Assembly (NCBI RefSeq): GCF_000876655.1
Contig: NZ_JYCN01000004.1
Coordinates: 62,001-126,000 of the forward strand
Length of the DNA stretch: 64,000 nt
From: Arthrobacter sp. SPG23
Lineage (GTDB): Bacteria > Actinomycetota > Actinomycetes > Actinomycetales > Micrococcaceae
Direction of reading: 5' to 3'
This document shows positions 49,855-58,870 of this stretch, one piece after another. Every line of letters begins with the position of its first letter. Position 1 is the first letter of the stretch. The notes beneath the pieces were generated by a model. That model saw only the letters and a program-made list of their open reading frames with translations. It was not told where the DNA came from and ran no database searches. Both the position numbers and the translations under genes were made by a program.

Positions 49855-51572
49855 GCGATTCAGTAGAAACCGCGGCAGTAGCCGCCACCGTGCCGCCCGG
49901 GCAGAGCGGTACGGTGGTCCGTTCCACCGTCCTGCGGCGCCTGTTCAAGAACCCACTTGGCATCGTTGCCATGGCGATCCTGCTGGTGATTGCGCTCCTG
50001 GCCATCCTTGCTCCGGTCCTGGCGCCGTTCGAGGAGAACTACTCGAACATCGCCAAGACGCTGGCCGCGCCGGACTCCGTGAACATCCTGGGAACGGACA
50101 GCGCCGGGCGCGATGTCTGGAGCCGCCTGCTGTTCGGGGCGCAGCTGACCCTTCTGTCCGCTTTGCTCTGCGCGGGCGTTGCCATCGCCATCGGCCTGCC
50201 CGCCGGCCTGATCGCAGGCTACTACGCCGGAAAGTTTGAGGCGGTCTCCAACTGGGTAGTCAGCATCCTCATGAGCCTTCCCGGCCTGATCGTGCTGCTG
50301 ACCATCCGGGCGGCATTCGGACCGTCCGTATGGATTTCCATGATCGCCTTCGGCATCCTGATCAGCCCGTCCTACTTCCGGCTGACCCGCACGGCCGTGC
50401 AGTCGGTACGCAATGAGCTGTACGTTGACGCCGCCCGGGTGTCCGGACTCTCCGACTGGAGCATCATCGCCCGCCACATCTTCTCCGTGGTCCGCGCCCC
50501 CATCATCATCCAGACCGCGGCCATCGCCGGCGTGGCCATCGCCATCCAGTCCGGCCTCGAGTTCCTTGGCCTGGGTGATCCCAGTAAGGCAACCTGGGGC
50601 GTGATGCTCTCCGAGGGTTTCAAGAACGTCTACCTCACGCCCACGCTGCTCTTTTGGCCGGCCTTTGCCATGGCGCTCACCATCGGCGCCCTGGTGCTGC
50701 TCGGCAACGCCATCCGTGACGCGCTGGAAGACGGCGAGAAGATCAAGCACCGCAGGAAGCATCTGTCCGCGGCCACCGCCACAAACAATCGCACGACGGC
50801 GGCGCCCGCCGCCGGGCGCCCGTCGCGCAAGTCCGTGGCCGTGGGTGAATCCGGTTCGGGCAAGTCCCAGACGGCGTTCTCCATCCTGGGGCTGCTCCCG
50901 GATAACGCCCGCATCGTGGCAGGTTCCATCCAGTTCGATGGGAACTACACCGTGGCCCCCGGCGACGAACGCGTCAACCAGGGGCGGCTGTCCAAGCTGC
51001 GGGGCAAGCGGATCTCCTACATTCCGCAGGAACCCATGAGCAACCTGGACCCGGCCTTCACCATCGGCTACCAACTGGTCACGCCCATGGTGCGTGTCCT
51101 CGGCATCTCCAAGGACGAAGCCCGCAAGAGGGCACTGAAACTGTTGACCGACGTCGGAATCACCAACCCGGAACGGACCTTCAGCGCCTACCCGCACGAG
51201 GTATCCGGAGGCATGGCCCAGCGTGTGCTGATTGCCGGGGCCATCAGCTGCGAACCGGACCTGGTGATCGCGGATGAGCCCACCACGGCCCTGGACGTCA
51301 CGGTGCAGGCGGATGTGCTGGACCTCCTGCGCGAGCTCCAGCAGCGCCTGAACATCGGCGTGATCCTGGTGACCCACAACTTCGGTGTGGTGGCGGACCT
51401 CTGCGACCGCGTGGCCGTAATGCAGAACGGCCGCCTGGTGGAGGAAGGCTCCGTCCGCGACATCCTCCGCAACCCCAAAGAGCAGTACACCCGGACCCTC
51501 CTGGCGTCCATGCTCGAAGGCAAAACCCCCATGTCCATGCTTGTATCCAGCCAGAAGGAGCCGGTCGCGTGA
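49851..51572 (+). CDS. Fused ABC permease (DppC type) and ATPase (DppD type)
   Basis: 573 residues in one frame. Residues 1-300 are a DppC permease (NPLGIVAMAILLVIALLAIL, LGTDSAGRDVWSRLLFGAQL, EAA loop VDAARVSGLSDWSIIARHIF). After an Ala/Thr-rich linker the ATPase part begins abruptly at SVAVGESGSGKSQTAFSILG (Walker A at about residue 332), then PQEPMSNLDP (Q-loop), signature VSGGMAQR and Walker B LVIADEPTTALD. The usual 30-40 residues before Walker A (first strands and A-loop aromatic) are missing, and one residue appears lost at VAVGES. An in-frame deletion in a naturally fused gene is the simplest reading. Confidence 0.85.
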   Translation: MSDSVETAAVAATVPPGQSGTVVRSTVLRRLFKNPLGIVAMAILLVIALLAILAPVLAPFEENYSNIAKTLAAPDSVNILGTDSAGRDVWSRLLFGAQLTLLSALLCAGVAIAIGLPAGLIAGYYAGKFEAVSNWVVSILMSLPGLIVLLTIRAAFGPSVWISMIAFGILISPSYFRLTRTAVQSVRNELYVDAARVSGLSDWSIIARHIFSVVRAPIIIQTAAIAGVAIAIQSGLEFLGLGDPSKATWGVMLSEGFKNVYLTPTLLFWPAFAMALTIGALVLLGNAIRDALEDGEKIKHRRKHLSAATATNNRTTAAPAAGRPSRKSVAVGESGSGKSQTAFSILGLLPDNARIVAGSIQFDGNYTVAPGDERVNQGRLSKLRGKRISYIPQEPMSNLDPAFTIGYQLVTPMVRVLGISKDEARKRALKLLTDVGITNPERTFSAYPHEVSGGMAQRVLIAGAISCEPDLVIADEPTTALDVTVQADVLDLLRELQQRLNIGVILVTHNFGVVADLCDRVAVMQNGRLVEEGSVRDILRNPKEQYTRTLLASMLEGKTPMSMLVSSQKEPVA

Positions 51573-52453
51573 GCACTGTGGAAGTTAATGAAATCGCCCC
51601 GCTCCTGACGGTGGACAACCTGGTGGTGGAATACCCCAGCAAGAAGTTCCGGGCCAAGCCGTTCCGTGCCCTGACGGACATCAACATCACCATCGGCCAG
51701 GGCGAGACGCTCGGCCTGGTGGGGGAGTCCGGTTCCGGAAAGACCACGCTGGGGCGGGCCGTACTGGGCCTGGCCCCGGTGACCGGCGGCAAGATCATCT
51801 TCGAAGGCCAGGACATCAGCCACGCCACGCGCAAGCAGCGGCGGACCTTGAGCAGGGACCTCCAGGTGGTCTTCCAGGACCCGTATACCTCGCTCAACCC
51901 TGCACTGGAGATCGGCGATATCCTCGCCGAACCCCTCGGCGTGCAGGGCATGGAACAGGCGGCGGCGAAGAAACGGGTCAAGGAACTGCTCGACCAGGTG
52001 GGGCTGCCCTCGGACGCCATCCACCGCCTGCCGCGGGAGTTCAGCGGCGGCCAGCGCCAGCGCGTGGCGATCGCCCGGGCCCTTGCCCTCTCGCCCAAGC
52101 TGATCGTCTGCGACGAACCCGTCAGCGCACTGGATCTGTCCACCCAGGCGCGCGTCCTGGACCTGTTCCTGCAGATCCAGAAGGACACCGGAGTTTCCTA
52201 CCTGTTCGTCTCCCACGACCTGGACGTCGTCCGGCACATCAGTCACCGCGTGGCCGTGATGTACCACGGCGAGATTGTGGAGCAGGGGCCGGCGGAGATC
52301 GTCACCCGGGACCCGGAACACCCCTACACCCAGCGTCTGCTGCTGGCGTCCCCGGTGCCCGATCCGGACCGGCAGGAGCAACGCCGCGCGGACCGCCACC
52401 GGCTCCTGGAGATCCAGCGGCAACAGACAGAACAGGCCGGCGCCCTCGCCTGA
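51569..52453 (+). CDS. ABC transporter ATP-binding protein (DppF/OppF type)
   Basis: A 294-residue protein with a GTG start overlapping the previous stop. The domain is complete: VEYPSKKFRAKPFRALTDIN (A-loop region), Walker A VGESGSGKTTLGRAVLG, FQDPYTSLNPALEIGDI (Q-loop), signature FSGGQRQRVAIARALAL, Walker B LIVCDEPVSALD, switch His in FVSHDLDVV, and the oligopeptide/dipeptide C-terminal region (EHPYTQRLLLASPVPDPDRQ). It should pair with the fused ATPase domain; if that one is defective, this may be the working half. Confidence 0.92.
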   Translation: MSTVEVNEIAPLLTVDNLVVEYPSKKFRAKPFRALTDINITIGQGETLGLVGESGSGKTTLGRAVLGLAPVTGGKIIFEGQDISHATRKQRRTLSRDLQVVFQDPYTSLNPALEIGDILAEPLGVQGMEQAAAKKRVKELLDQVGLPSDAIHRLPREFSGGQRQRVAIARALALSPKLIVCDEPVSALDLSTQARVLDLFLQIQKDTGVSYLFVSHDLDVVRHISHRVAVMYHGEIVEQGPAEIVTRDPEHPYTQRLLLASPVPDPDRQEQRRADRHRLLEIQRQQTEQAGALA

Positions 52454-52532
52454 CACCGGGCGTCGGCAAAGGTAACAGCAGCAAACCGGCAAAGCGGCCC
52501 CTCGAGGGGCCGGAACATTACGGAGGAACACA

Positions 52533-53393
52533 GTGGCCAAAATAGGCGTACAGGCGATGATGCTGAAAGGCAGCTTCAGCGAACTCGGGGCGTTTGAGAC
52601 GCTCCGCAAGGTCAGCGCGATCGGTTACAACGCCGTCGAGATCTCCCAGATTCCGATGACTCCGGAGAACGTTGCGGAGCTGGACCGGTCCCGCAGTGAA
52701 CTGGGCATGGACATTGCGGCGCTGTCCGTGGCGATGGAAACCCCCAAGGGCATGCCGGCCGATTCGCTCAAGGACCATTTCGACAAGGTCGTGGATGACG
52801 CCCGGCGGCTGGACACGAAGCTCCTGCGGATCGGCATGCTCCCGTTCCCTGCCATGAAATCGATCCACGCCCTGGTGGACTTCGCCAAGCAGGCCAACGA
52901 GTACGCCGAGCGGCTGCAGGAGCAGGGCATCGGTCTGTACTACCACAACCATCACATCGAGTTCGCGAAGTTCGACGGCAAGTACATGCTGGACGTCATC
53001 GCGGAGAACTCCCCGGCCATGGGCATGGAAATCGACGTCCACTGGGTGCAGCGCGGCGGCCTTGATCCGGTCCGGACGCTGGAGAAGTATGCAGGGCGCA
53101 CGGCCATGGTCCACCTGAAGGACTACCGGATCGGCCAGATGCCGGAATCGTCCTTCACCCTCCTGGAATCGGGTGACTTCGCTGGCTTTATGGCGGAGTT
53201 CAGGAATGTGGTCCAGTTTGCCGAAGTGGGCGAAGGAAACCTGGACTTCCCCGCCATCATCCCGGCTGCGGAGGCCGCCGGCGCTCAGTACCTGCTGGTG
53301 GAGCAGGACGAACTCTACGGCCGCACGGTGTGGGACGCGCTACAGACGTCCTACGACAACCTGGCCGCCATGGGCCACTCGAACCTTTTCTAG
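52533..53393 (+). CDS. Sugar phosphate isomerase/epimerase-like TIM-barrel protein (second)
   Basis: A 286-residue protein with a GTG start after GGAGGA. Xylose-isomerase-like barrel: AIGYNAVEISQIPMTPENVA, LYYHNHHIEFAKFDGKYMLD (His/Glu metal ligands), MEIDVHWVQRGG (Asp), MVHLKDYRIGQ and a late Glu in EVGEGNLDFP with LLVEQDELYGR. It is closer to the inosose-isomerase/3-keto-sugar group than the first barrel in the window. A matching Gfo/Idh gene follows 31 bases later. Confidence 0.85.
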   Translation: MAKIGVQAMMLKGSFSELGAFETLRKVSAIGYNAVEISQIPMTPENVAELDRSRSELGMDIAALSVAMETPKGMPADSLKDHFDKVVDDARRLDTKLLRIGMLPFPAMKSIHALVDFAKQANEYAERLQEQGIGLYYHNHHIEFAKFDGKYMLDVIAENSPAMGMEIDVHWVQRGGLDPVRTLEKYAGRTAMVHLKDYRIGQMPESSFTLLESGDFAGFMAEFRNVVQFAEVGEGNLDFPAIIPAAEAAGAQYLLVEQDELYGRTVWDALQTSYDNLAAMGHSNLF

Positions 53394-53424
53394 ACCACAC
53401 CGACTGACTACGGAGAATCACCGC

Positions 53425-54591
53425 ATGAGCAAGAAAGTACGCCTCGGCATCATCGGCCTGGGCCAGCAGGGCGGCGCCTACGCCAGGTTCATCACGGAGG
53501 GCATGGTCCCCAACATGGTGGTCGGCGCCATCTGTGACACCGACCCCGCGAAGAAGGAACTGGCCGCTTCCCAGTACCCGGACGCACCCTTCTACGACGA
53601 CTACATCACCATGCTCGAAAGCGGCGATGTGGACGCGGTCGTCACCTGCGTGCCGCACTTCCTGCACCCCGAAATGGGCATTGAAACGCTCAAGCGCAAC
53701 ATCCACGCCCTGGTGGAGAAGCCGGCCGGCGTGTACACCAAGCAGGTCAGGGAGCTCAACGAGTTTGCCGCGGGCAAGCCGGAACTGTCCTTCGCCATCA
53801 TGTTCAACCAGCGCAACAACCCGCTGTACCGGAAGCTGAAGGAGATCGTCGAGAACGGCGAAATCGGCGCCATCCGCCGCACCAACTGGATCATCACCAA
53901 CTGGTGGCGCCCGCAGGGGTACTACAACTCCAGCGAATGGCGCGCCACGTGGGGCGGCGAGGGCGGCGGCGTGCTGGTCAACCAGGCACCGCACCAACTG
54001 GACCTGTGGCAGTGGATCTGCGGCGTGCCCAAGTCCGTCTACTCCAAGGTTGCCTACGGCTTCCGCCGCGACATCGCCGTGGAAGACGAGGTCACCGCCG
54101 TCGTCGACTATGGAAACGGTGCCACCGGCGTCTTCGTCACCGCCACGCACGACCTCGTGGGAACCGACCGCTTCGAAATCCTGGGAGACCAGGGCAAGAT
54201 CGTCGTCGAAAATTCCAAGACCGCCACGGTGACCCGCCTGAAGAAGCCCGAGCGCGAACTCAGCGACGCCATGGACATGGACGATGTCCGCAAGCTCTTT
54301 ATGGGCGAGCTGAACCCGGAGCAGTACTACAGCACCGAGGTCATCGAGTTCGAGTCCGTCTGGGGCGGGCAGCATGCCGGCGTCCTGGAGAACTTCGCAG
54401 CCAACATCCTGGACGGCACCCCGTTGCTGGCCCCGGGATCGGACGGCATCAACGGCGTCCGCCTGGCCAACGCCATCCACCTCTCCAGCTGGACCGGCAC
54501 GGAAGTGGGCCTGGACTTCGACGAGGACGTGTTCCTGGCCGAGCTGAACAAGCGCATCGCGGACGAGGGCAAGTTCCCCGAGCGCTCCTAG
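53425..54591 (+). CDS. Gfo/Idh/MocA-family oxidoreductase (second)
   Basis: A 388-residue protein. Rossmann motif LGIIGLGQQGGAYARF, catalytic-Lys motif ALVEKPAGVYTKQVRE, then FNQRNNPLYRKLKEIVENGE, EGGGVLVNQAPHQLDLWQWI with the conserved His, and a C-terminal substrate domain. Probably NAD-dependent oxidation of a sugar or glycoside hydroxyl. It works beside the TIM-barrel protein encoded just upstream. A long hairpin follows, ending the ABC/epimerase operon. Confidence 0.88.
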   Translation: MSKKVRLGIIGLGQQGGAYARFITEGMVPNMVVGAICDTDPAKKELAASQYPDAPFYDDYITMLESGDVDAVVTCVPHFLHPEMGIETLKRNIHALVEKPAGVYTKQVRELNEFAAGKPELSFAIMFNQRNNPLYRKLKEIVENGEIGAIRRTNWIITNWWRPQGYYNSSEWRATWGGEGGGVLVNQAPHQLDLWQWICGVPKSVYSKVAYGFRRDIAVEDEVTAVVDYGNGATGVFVTATHDLVGTDRFEILGDQGKIVVENSKTATVTRLKKPERELSDAMDMDDVRKLFMGELNPEQYYSTEVIEFESVWGGQHAGVLENFAANILDGTPLLAPGSDGINGVRLANAIHLSSWTGTEVGLDFDEDVFLAELNKRIADEGKFPERS

Positions 54592-54638
54592 CCCGAGCCT
54601 GCTGGCGGCCCGTTCCCGGCAACCGCTGGCCAACTCAG

Positions 54639-54704
54639 CCCAACCGGCTCGCAGTTAATGTCGTAATGAGCACTTTTCACGACATTAACTGCGACCCAGT
54701 TGGG
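54639..54704. repeat. 66-nt near-perfect palindrome
   Basis: Inner arms TCGCAGTTAATGTCGT / ACGACATTAACTGCGA (16 bp, perfect) around a 14-base loop. Outer arms CCCAAC / GTTGGG extend the stem past a four-base mismatch. It sits between an operon end and the start of the second LacI gene, 25 bases before that GTG. It may serve as terminator, but the AT-rich stem and the length also fit a small mobile or REP-like element. Confidence 0.7.
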
Positions 54705-54728
54705 TTCTTACCTCGTTAGGATGGGGCG

Positions 54729-55790
54729 GTGACTGAACCCAAGACGCCGGACGCTGCCGCACCGACAGGCCCGGCCAAGAAGCACCCCCGGGACGGAAAA
54801 CCCCACGCCACCATTTACGACATTGCCAGGGTTGCCGGCGTCAATCCCTCCACGGTGTCCCGCGCGCTCAGCAAGCCGGGCCGGGTCAGCGCCAAGACGC
54901 AGAAGCTCATCGAGGACGCCGCCGCCGAGCTGAACTACCAGGTCAACCCGTTCGCCCGCGCCCTGCCCACAGGCCGCACCAACACCTTCGGCCTGATCGT
55001 CGCGGACATCACCAACCCCACCTTTTTCGACATCATCCGCGGGGCGCAGACCACCGCCACCGTGCGGGACTACACGCTGGTGCTGGCCGAGTCCGCAGAG
55101 TCCGGCGCCACCGAACTGACGGCAGCCCGCCGGATGATGGCCACCGTGGACGGCCTCATCCTGGCCAGCCCGCGGATGGACGACGACGACATCAGGGTCC
55201 TGGCCCGGGACAAGCCTGTGGTGGTCATCAACCGCGAAGTGGACGGCGTGCCCTGCGTGGTCCCGGACGTGCACAAGGGCATCAGCGAGGCGGTCCGCAG
55301 CCTGGCCGCCAACGGGCACACGAAAGTTGCCTTTGTTGCCGGGCCTCAGCAGTCCTGGATGTCCGCCCGCCGCTGGGAAGGCGTGCAGGCAGCCTGCGAA
55401 TGGTCCCGGCTTGAGGCTGTGCGGCTGGAATCAACCAAACCCACGGTCGACGGCGGCAGGCAGGTGGCGCGCGACGTCCGCGCCAGCGGCGCCACGGCCG
55501 TGCTGACGTACAACGACCTCCTGGCCATCGGACTCATGCAGGAACTCCAGGCCGCGGGCATGGTGGTGCCGGACCAGATCAGCATCGTGGGCTTCGACGA
55601 CATCTTCGGCGCCGACTTCACCACACCTCCGCTCACCACCGTCCGCTCGCCGCTGGGGGAGTGCGGCTCGGGCGCCGCCACCCTGCTGCTCGACCTGCTG
55701 CACGGCACGGGGGACCCGGCGGCTACGCTGCGCGTCGAAACGGAGCTGGTGCTGCGGGGCTCGAGCGGAAGGCTGCTGCCCGCCGGCTAG
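54729..55790 (+). CDS. LacI-family transcriptional regulator (second)
   Basis: A 353-residue protein with a GTG start. HTH TIYDIARVAGVNPSTVSRAL, hinge region AAAELNYQVNPFARALPTGR, core GLIVADITNPTFFDIIRGAQ ... SIVGFDDIFGADFTTPPLTT. It resembles the first LacI regulator closely in the recognition helix (VSRAL) and at FDDIFGADF, so both may bind TGGCAACCGGTTGNCA. Located between the ABC operon and the uronate genes. Confidence 0.9.
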   Translation: MTEPKTPDAAAPTGPAKKHPRDGKPHATIYDIARVAGVNPSTVSRALSKPGRVSAKTQKLIEDAAAELNYQVNPFARALPTGRTNTFGLIVADITNPTFFDIIRGAQTTATVRDYTLVLAESAESGATELTAARRMMATVDGLILASPRMDDDDIRVLARDKPVVVINREVDGVPCVVPDVHKGISEAVRSLAANGHTKVAFVAGPQQSWMSARRWEGVQAACEWSRLEAVRLESTKPTVDGGRQVARDVRASGATAVLTYNDLLAIGLMQELQAAGMVVPDQISIVGFDDIFGADFTTPPLTTVRSPLGECGSGAATLLLDLLHGTGDPAATLRVETELVLRGSSGRLLPAG

Positions 55791-55807
55791 GTCCCGGGAC
55801 GCAGAAT

Positions 55808-55845
55808 CGGTCCGGGGACACCCGGATTCGCGCGTCCCCGGACCG
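55808..55845. terminator. Hairpin terminator after the second LacI gene
   Basis: 12-bp perfect stem CGGTCCGGGGAC / GTCCCCGGACCG with a 14-base loop, 17 bases after the stop codon. Confidence 0.75.
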
Positions 55846-55906
55846 AAACGGTGTCCTCAGCCTAAATCTAGGCCCCTAGCCACCCCGCAACCGGAGTGGC
55901 AATTTT

Positions 55907-55922
55907 TGGCAACCGGTTGACA
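55907..55922 (+). promoter_or_regulatory. LacI-type operator before uxaC
   Basis: TGGCAACCGGTTGACA, overlapping a possible -35 TTGACA, only 31 bases before the uxaC ATG. No convincing -10 was seen at the usual distance. A related half-site CGCAACCGGAGTGGCA lies just upstream. Confidence 0.6.
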
Positions 55923-55952
55923 AACGCCCACGGCAGGCCGGACCATTGATCT

Positions 55953-57359
55953 ATGTCACAGTCGATTGCCGCCAACCCAGACCGGCTCCTGCCCGCGGAT
56001 CCCGGAACGCGCAGCATTGCGCGCGACCTCCTGCAGCGCGTCCAGGACCTCCCCATCATTTCCCCGCACGGGCACGTTGACGCCGCAGTCATCGAGCACA
56101 ACACACCCTTCCCGGACCCGGCAGCGCTGCTGGTCAGCCCGGACCACTACGTCACCCGCCTGATCCACGCCAGCGGCGTCCCGCTGGACCGGCTGCGCGG
56201 CTCCAACACCTCGGAGCCTGACTCCCGCGCCGTGTGGCACGAGTTCTGCAAGGCCTGGCCCCTGTTCGAAGGCACCGCTTCCGGCTACTGGCTCCGCACC
56301 CAGTTCGACAGCGTGTTCGGCCTCCGGCAGGAGATCAGCGCCGAAACCGCCGACGCCAGCTACGACGCGATTTCCGCCAAGCTGCTGGAGCCCGGTTTCC
56401 GGCCCCGCCAGCTCTTCAAGGACTTCAACATCGAGGTCCTGGCCACCACGGACGATCCCCTGGATACCTTGGCCAGCCACAAGGCAATTGCCCAGGACCC
56501 CACCTTCCACGGGCGCGTGCTGCCCACGTTCCGCCCGGACGCCTACCTCAACATCGCCCACCCCGCGTGGTCCGCGAACGTTGACCGGCTCATCGCGGCA
56601 GCGGGCGACGGCGCCACCGGCTATGCCGGGTACATCACCGCGCTGGAGAACCGGCGTCGTTATTTCGTGGAACACGGCGCCGTTTCCGCCGACCACGGAG
56701 TCCGCACTCCCGCCACGCTCAAGCTCGACGCCGGCGACGCGGCCAAGCTGTTCGACCGCGCCCGTTCGGGCCAGGCCACGGCGCAGGACCGCGAAGACTT
56801 CGAAGCCCACATGATGTACCAGATGGCCCGGATGTCCGTGGAGGACGGCCTGGTCATGACCATCCACCCGGGGTCCTACCGCAACCACCACGAGCCCACG
56901 TTCAACGCGTACGGCGCGGACACCGGCCACGACATCCCGTTCGCCGTGAACTACACCGAGGCCATCCGCCCGCTGCTGCAGGACTTCGGCACCGCCGAGG
57001 ACTTCCACCTGGTGCTGTTCACCCTGGATGAGACCGTCTTCTCCCGTGAACTGGCGCCGCTGGCGGGCTTCTACCCGTCCGTGTACCTCGGCGCCCCGTG
57101 GTGGTTCCTCGACGCGCCGGACGCCATGCTGCGCTTCCGCTCCGCGGTCACCGAGACCGCCGGCTTCTCGCGCTCGTCCGGATTCATCGACGACACCCGC
57201 GCGTTCTGCTCCATCCCCGCGCGCCACGACGCCTCCCGCCGGATCGAGGCCTCCTTCCTGGCGCGCCTCGTCGCCGAGCACCGCGTCAGCGAGGACCGCG
57301 CACACGAACTGATCGTCGATATCGTGGACGGCTCGCCCCGGCGGGTGTTCAAGCTGTGA
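55953..57359 (+). CDS. uxaC: Glucuronate isomerase
   Basis: A 468-residue protein of the amidohydrolase-like UxaC family, usual length about 470. ISPHGHVDAAVIEHNTPFPD carries the metal-binding HxH; SGYWLRTQFDSVFG, LATTDDPLDTL, MTIHPGSYRNHHEPTF and YLGAPWWFLDAPDAMLRFR are conserved. It interconverts D-glucuronate and D-fructuronate (or galacturonate and tagaturonate). No ribosome binding site is obvious before the ATG. The stop overlaps the GTG of the reductase gene (GTGA), so translation is coupled. Confidence 0.92.
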   Translation: MSQSIAANPDRLLPADPGTRSIARDLLQRVQDLPIISPHGHVDAAVIEHNTPFPDPAALLVSPDHYVTRLIHASGVPLDRLRGSNTSEPDSRAVWHEFCKAWPLFEGTASGYWLRTQFDSVFGLRQEISAETADASYDAISAKLLEPGFRPRQLFKDFNIEVLATTDDPLDTLASHKAIAQDPTFHGRVLPTFRPDAYLNIAHPAWSANVDRLIAAAGDGATGYAGYITALENRRRYFVEHGAVSADHGVRTPATLKLDAGDAAKLFDRARSGQATAQDREDFEAHMMYQMARMSVEDGLVMTIHPGSYRNHHEPTFNAYGADTGHDIPFAVNYTEAIRPLLQDFGTAEDFHLVLFTLDETVFSRELAPLAGFYPSVYLGAPWWFLDAPDAMLRFRSAVTETAGFSRSSGFIDDTRAFCSIPARHDASRRIEASFLARLVAEHRVSEDRAHELIVDIVDGSPRRVFKL

Positions 57360-58786
57360 GCATCGAACTGCAACCGACGGCGGAACCGGCAGCGCACCTT
57401 CCGCGGCTGAGCCGCAGCCTGCGCCCGTCCGCCAAGGCGCCGGTAAGGATCGTCCACCTGGGGCTGGGCGCGTTCCACCGCTCACACCAGGCCTGGTACA
57501 CCCAGCAGGCGGGCGACTCCGCGGACTGGGGAATCGCCGCCTTCACCGGCCGGCGCCCCGACGCAGCGTTGGCCCTGGCGGAACAGGACGGGCTGTACAC
57601 CGTCGTGGAACGCGCCGACGCCGGCGACTCCTTCACGGTGGTGAGCAGCATCGTGGAGGCCGTGGATGGCGCGGACGTGCAGCGGCTGGCGGAGCTCCTT
57701 GCGGCTCCCGCCACCGCCGTCGTCACCCTGACCATCACCGAAGCCGCCTACCGGCTCGGCTCCGACGGGCAGCTTGACCGCACGGCGTCCGACGTCGTTG
57801 CCGACCTTGCGCTGCTGGCCTCCGGCAGCGGAAACCCGACGACGCCGCTGGGCCGGCTGGTGCTGGCCCTCGCCGCCCGCCGGGCAGCCGGGGGAGGACC
57901 GCTTGCCGTGGTTTGCTGCGACAACCTTTCCAAGAACGGCACCGTGGCCCGCAACGCGGTGGTGGGCATGGCCGGGGCCTGGGACGAAGGCCTGGCCGGC
58001 TGGATCGACGCCAACGTCAGCTTCGTCAGCACGTCCGTGGACCGCATCACGCCGCGAACCACGGATGCGGACATTGCGGCGGTTGAGGCCGCGTGCGGCT
58101 ACCGGGACAATTCCCCCGTGGTGGCCGAGCCGTTCTCCAACTGGGTGCTCAGCGGGAATTTCCCCGCCGGGCGTCCCCGCTGGGAAGACGCCGGCGCAGT
58201 GTTCGTGGCCGGGATCGAACCCTACGAGAACCGGAAGCTGTGGCTCCTGAACGGCGCGCACTCCCTGCTGGCCTACGCGGGACAGCTCCGCGGGCACGCC
58301 ACTGTGGCCCAGGCGCTGGCGGACCCGGCATGCCTGCAGGCTGTTGAAAGCTTCTGGGATGAGGCGGAGGCGAACCTTTCCGGCTCGGAAGGGGCAGCAG
58401 ACCTGCAGATCCCGGCCTACCGGGCCGCCCTGCTGGCTCGCTTCAGCAACGCCCGGATTGCCCACCACCTGGCGCAAATCGCCATGGACGGCAGCACCAA
58501 GCTGCGGATGCGCGCCGTTCCCGTACTGCAGGCCGAACGTGCCGCGGGCAGGTCCGGGGCGGCGGCCGCGCTCATGTTTGCGGCCTGGATGGACTACAGC
58601 GCTGCCGCTGAGGCATTACAGGATCCCCTGGCTGACGAGGTGGCTGCTGCCAACCGGCTCAGCGGCACCGAGCGGATCCGTACCCTGCTGGCCCTGGTGG
58701 ACCCGGGCCTGGCCGGGGATGACGCCGTTGTGGGCCTGATCGAAGACCTGTGCGGAACGTTCGGGGAGCGGGCTGTCTCCCTCTAG
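57356..58786 (+). CDS. uxuB: Mannitol dehydrogenase-family oxidoreductase, probable fructuronate reductase
   Basis: A 476-residue long-chain polyol dehydrogenase. IVHLGLGAFHRSHQAWYT is the NAD-binding segment of the family, followed by VVCCDNLSKNGTVARNAVVG, TSVDRITPRTTD, EPFSNWVLSGNFPAGRPRWE and the catalytic Lys region ENRKLWLLNGAHSLLAYAG. The GTG start overlapping the uxaC stop is chosen; the longer frame is antisense-like. In this context fructuronate + NADH -> mannonate is the expected reaction, feeding the mannonate dehydratase gene downstream. Tagaturonate reductase is the alternative. Confidence 0.85.
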   Translation: MSIELQPTAEPAAHLPRLSRSLRPSAKAPVRIVHLGLGAFHRSHQAWYTQQAGDSADWGIAAFTGRRPDAALALAEQDGLYTVVERADAGDSFTVVSSIVEAVDGADVQRLAELLAAPATAVVTLTITEAAYRLGSDGQLDRTASDVVADLALLASGSGNPTTPLGRLVLALAARRAAGGGPLAVVCCDNLSKNGTVARNAVVGMAGAWDEGLAGWIDANVSFVSTSVDRITPRTTDADIAAVEAACGYRDNSPVVAEPFSNWVLSGNFPAGRPRWEDAGAVFVAGIEPYENRKLWLLNGAHSLLAYAGQLRGHATVAQALADPACLQAVESFWDEAEANLSGSEGAADLQIPAYRAALLARFSNARIAHHLAQIAMDGSTKLRMRAVPVLQAERAAGRSGAAAALMFAAWMDYSAAAEALQDPLADEVAAANRLSGTERIRTLLALVDPGLAGDDAVVGLIEDLCGTFGERAVSL

Positions 58787-58806
58787 CGTCCTCCGCACAC
58801 GCGCTA

Positions 58807-58839
58807 CTGCCCGGCTCCCGGATCACGGGGGCCGGGCAG
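58807..58839. terminator. Hairpin terminator after the reductase gene
   Basis: 14-bp stem CTGCCCGGCTCCCG / CGGGGGCCGGGCAG (one G-T pair) with a 5-base loop, followed by CGGTGTTTC. Confidence 0.75.
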
Positions 58840-58870
58840 CGGTGTTTCAATGAACTTTCAACAAAAGTTA

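Noticed and set aside
49860-51377. 505-codon frame antisense to the permease-ATPase fusion
   Set aside because: Antisense shadow: histidine/aspartate/glycine-rich, no family features, no start signal.
55956-57485. 509-codon frame antisense to uxaC
   Set aside because: It mirrors the high-GC codon pattern of uxaC, contains only low-complexity Gly/Val/Arg-rich sequence, and has no domain or ribosome binding site.
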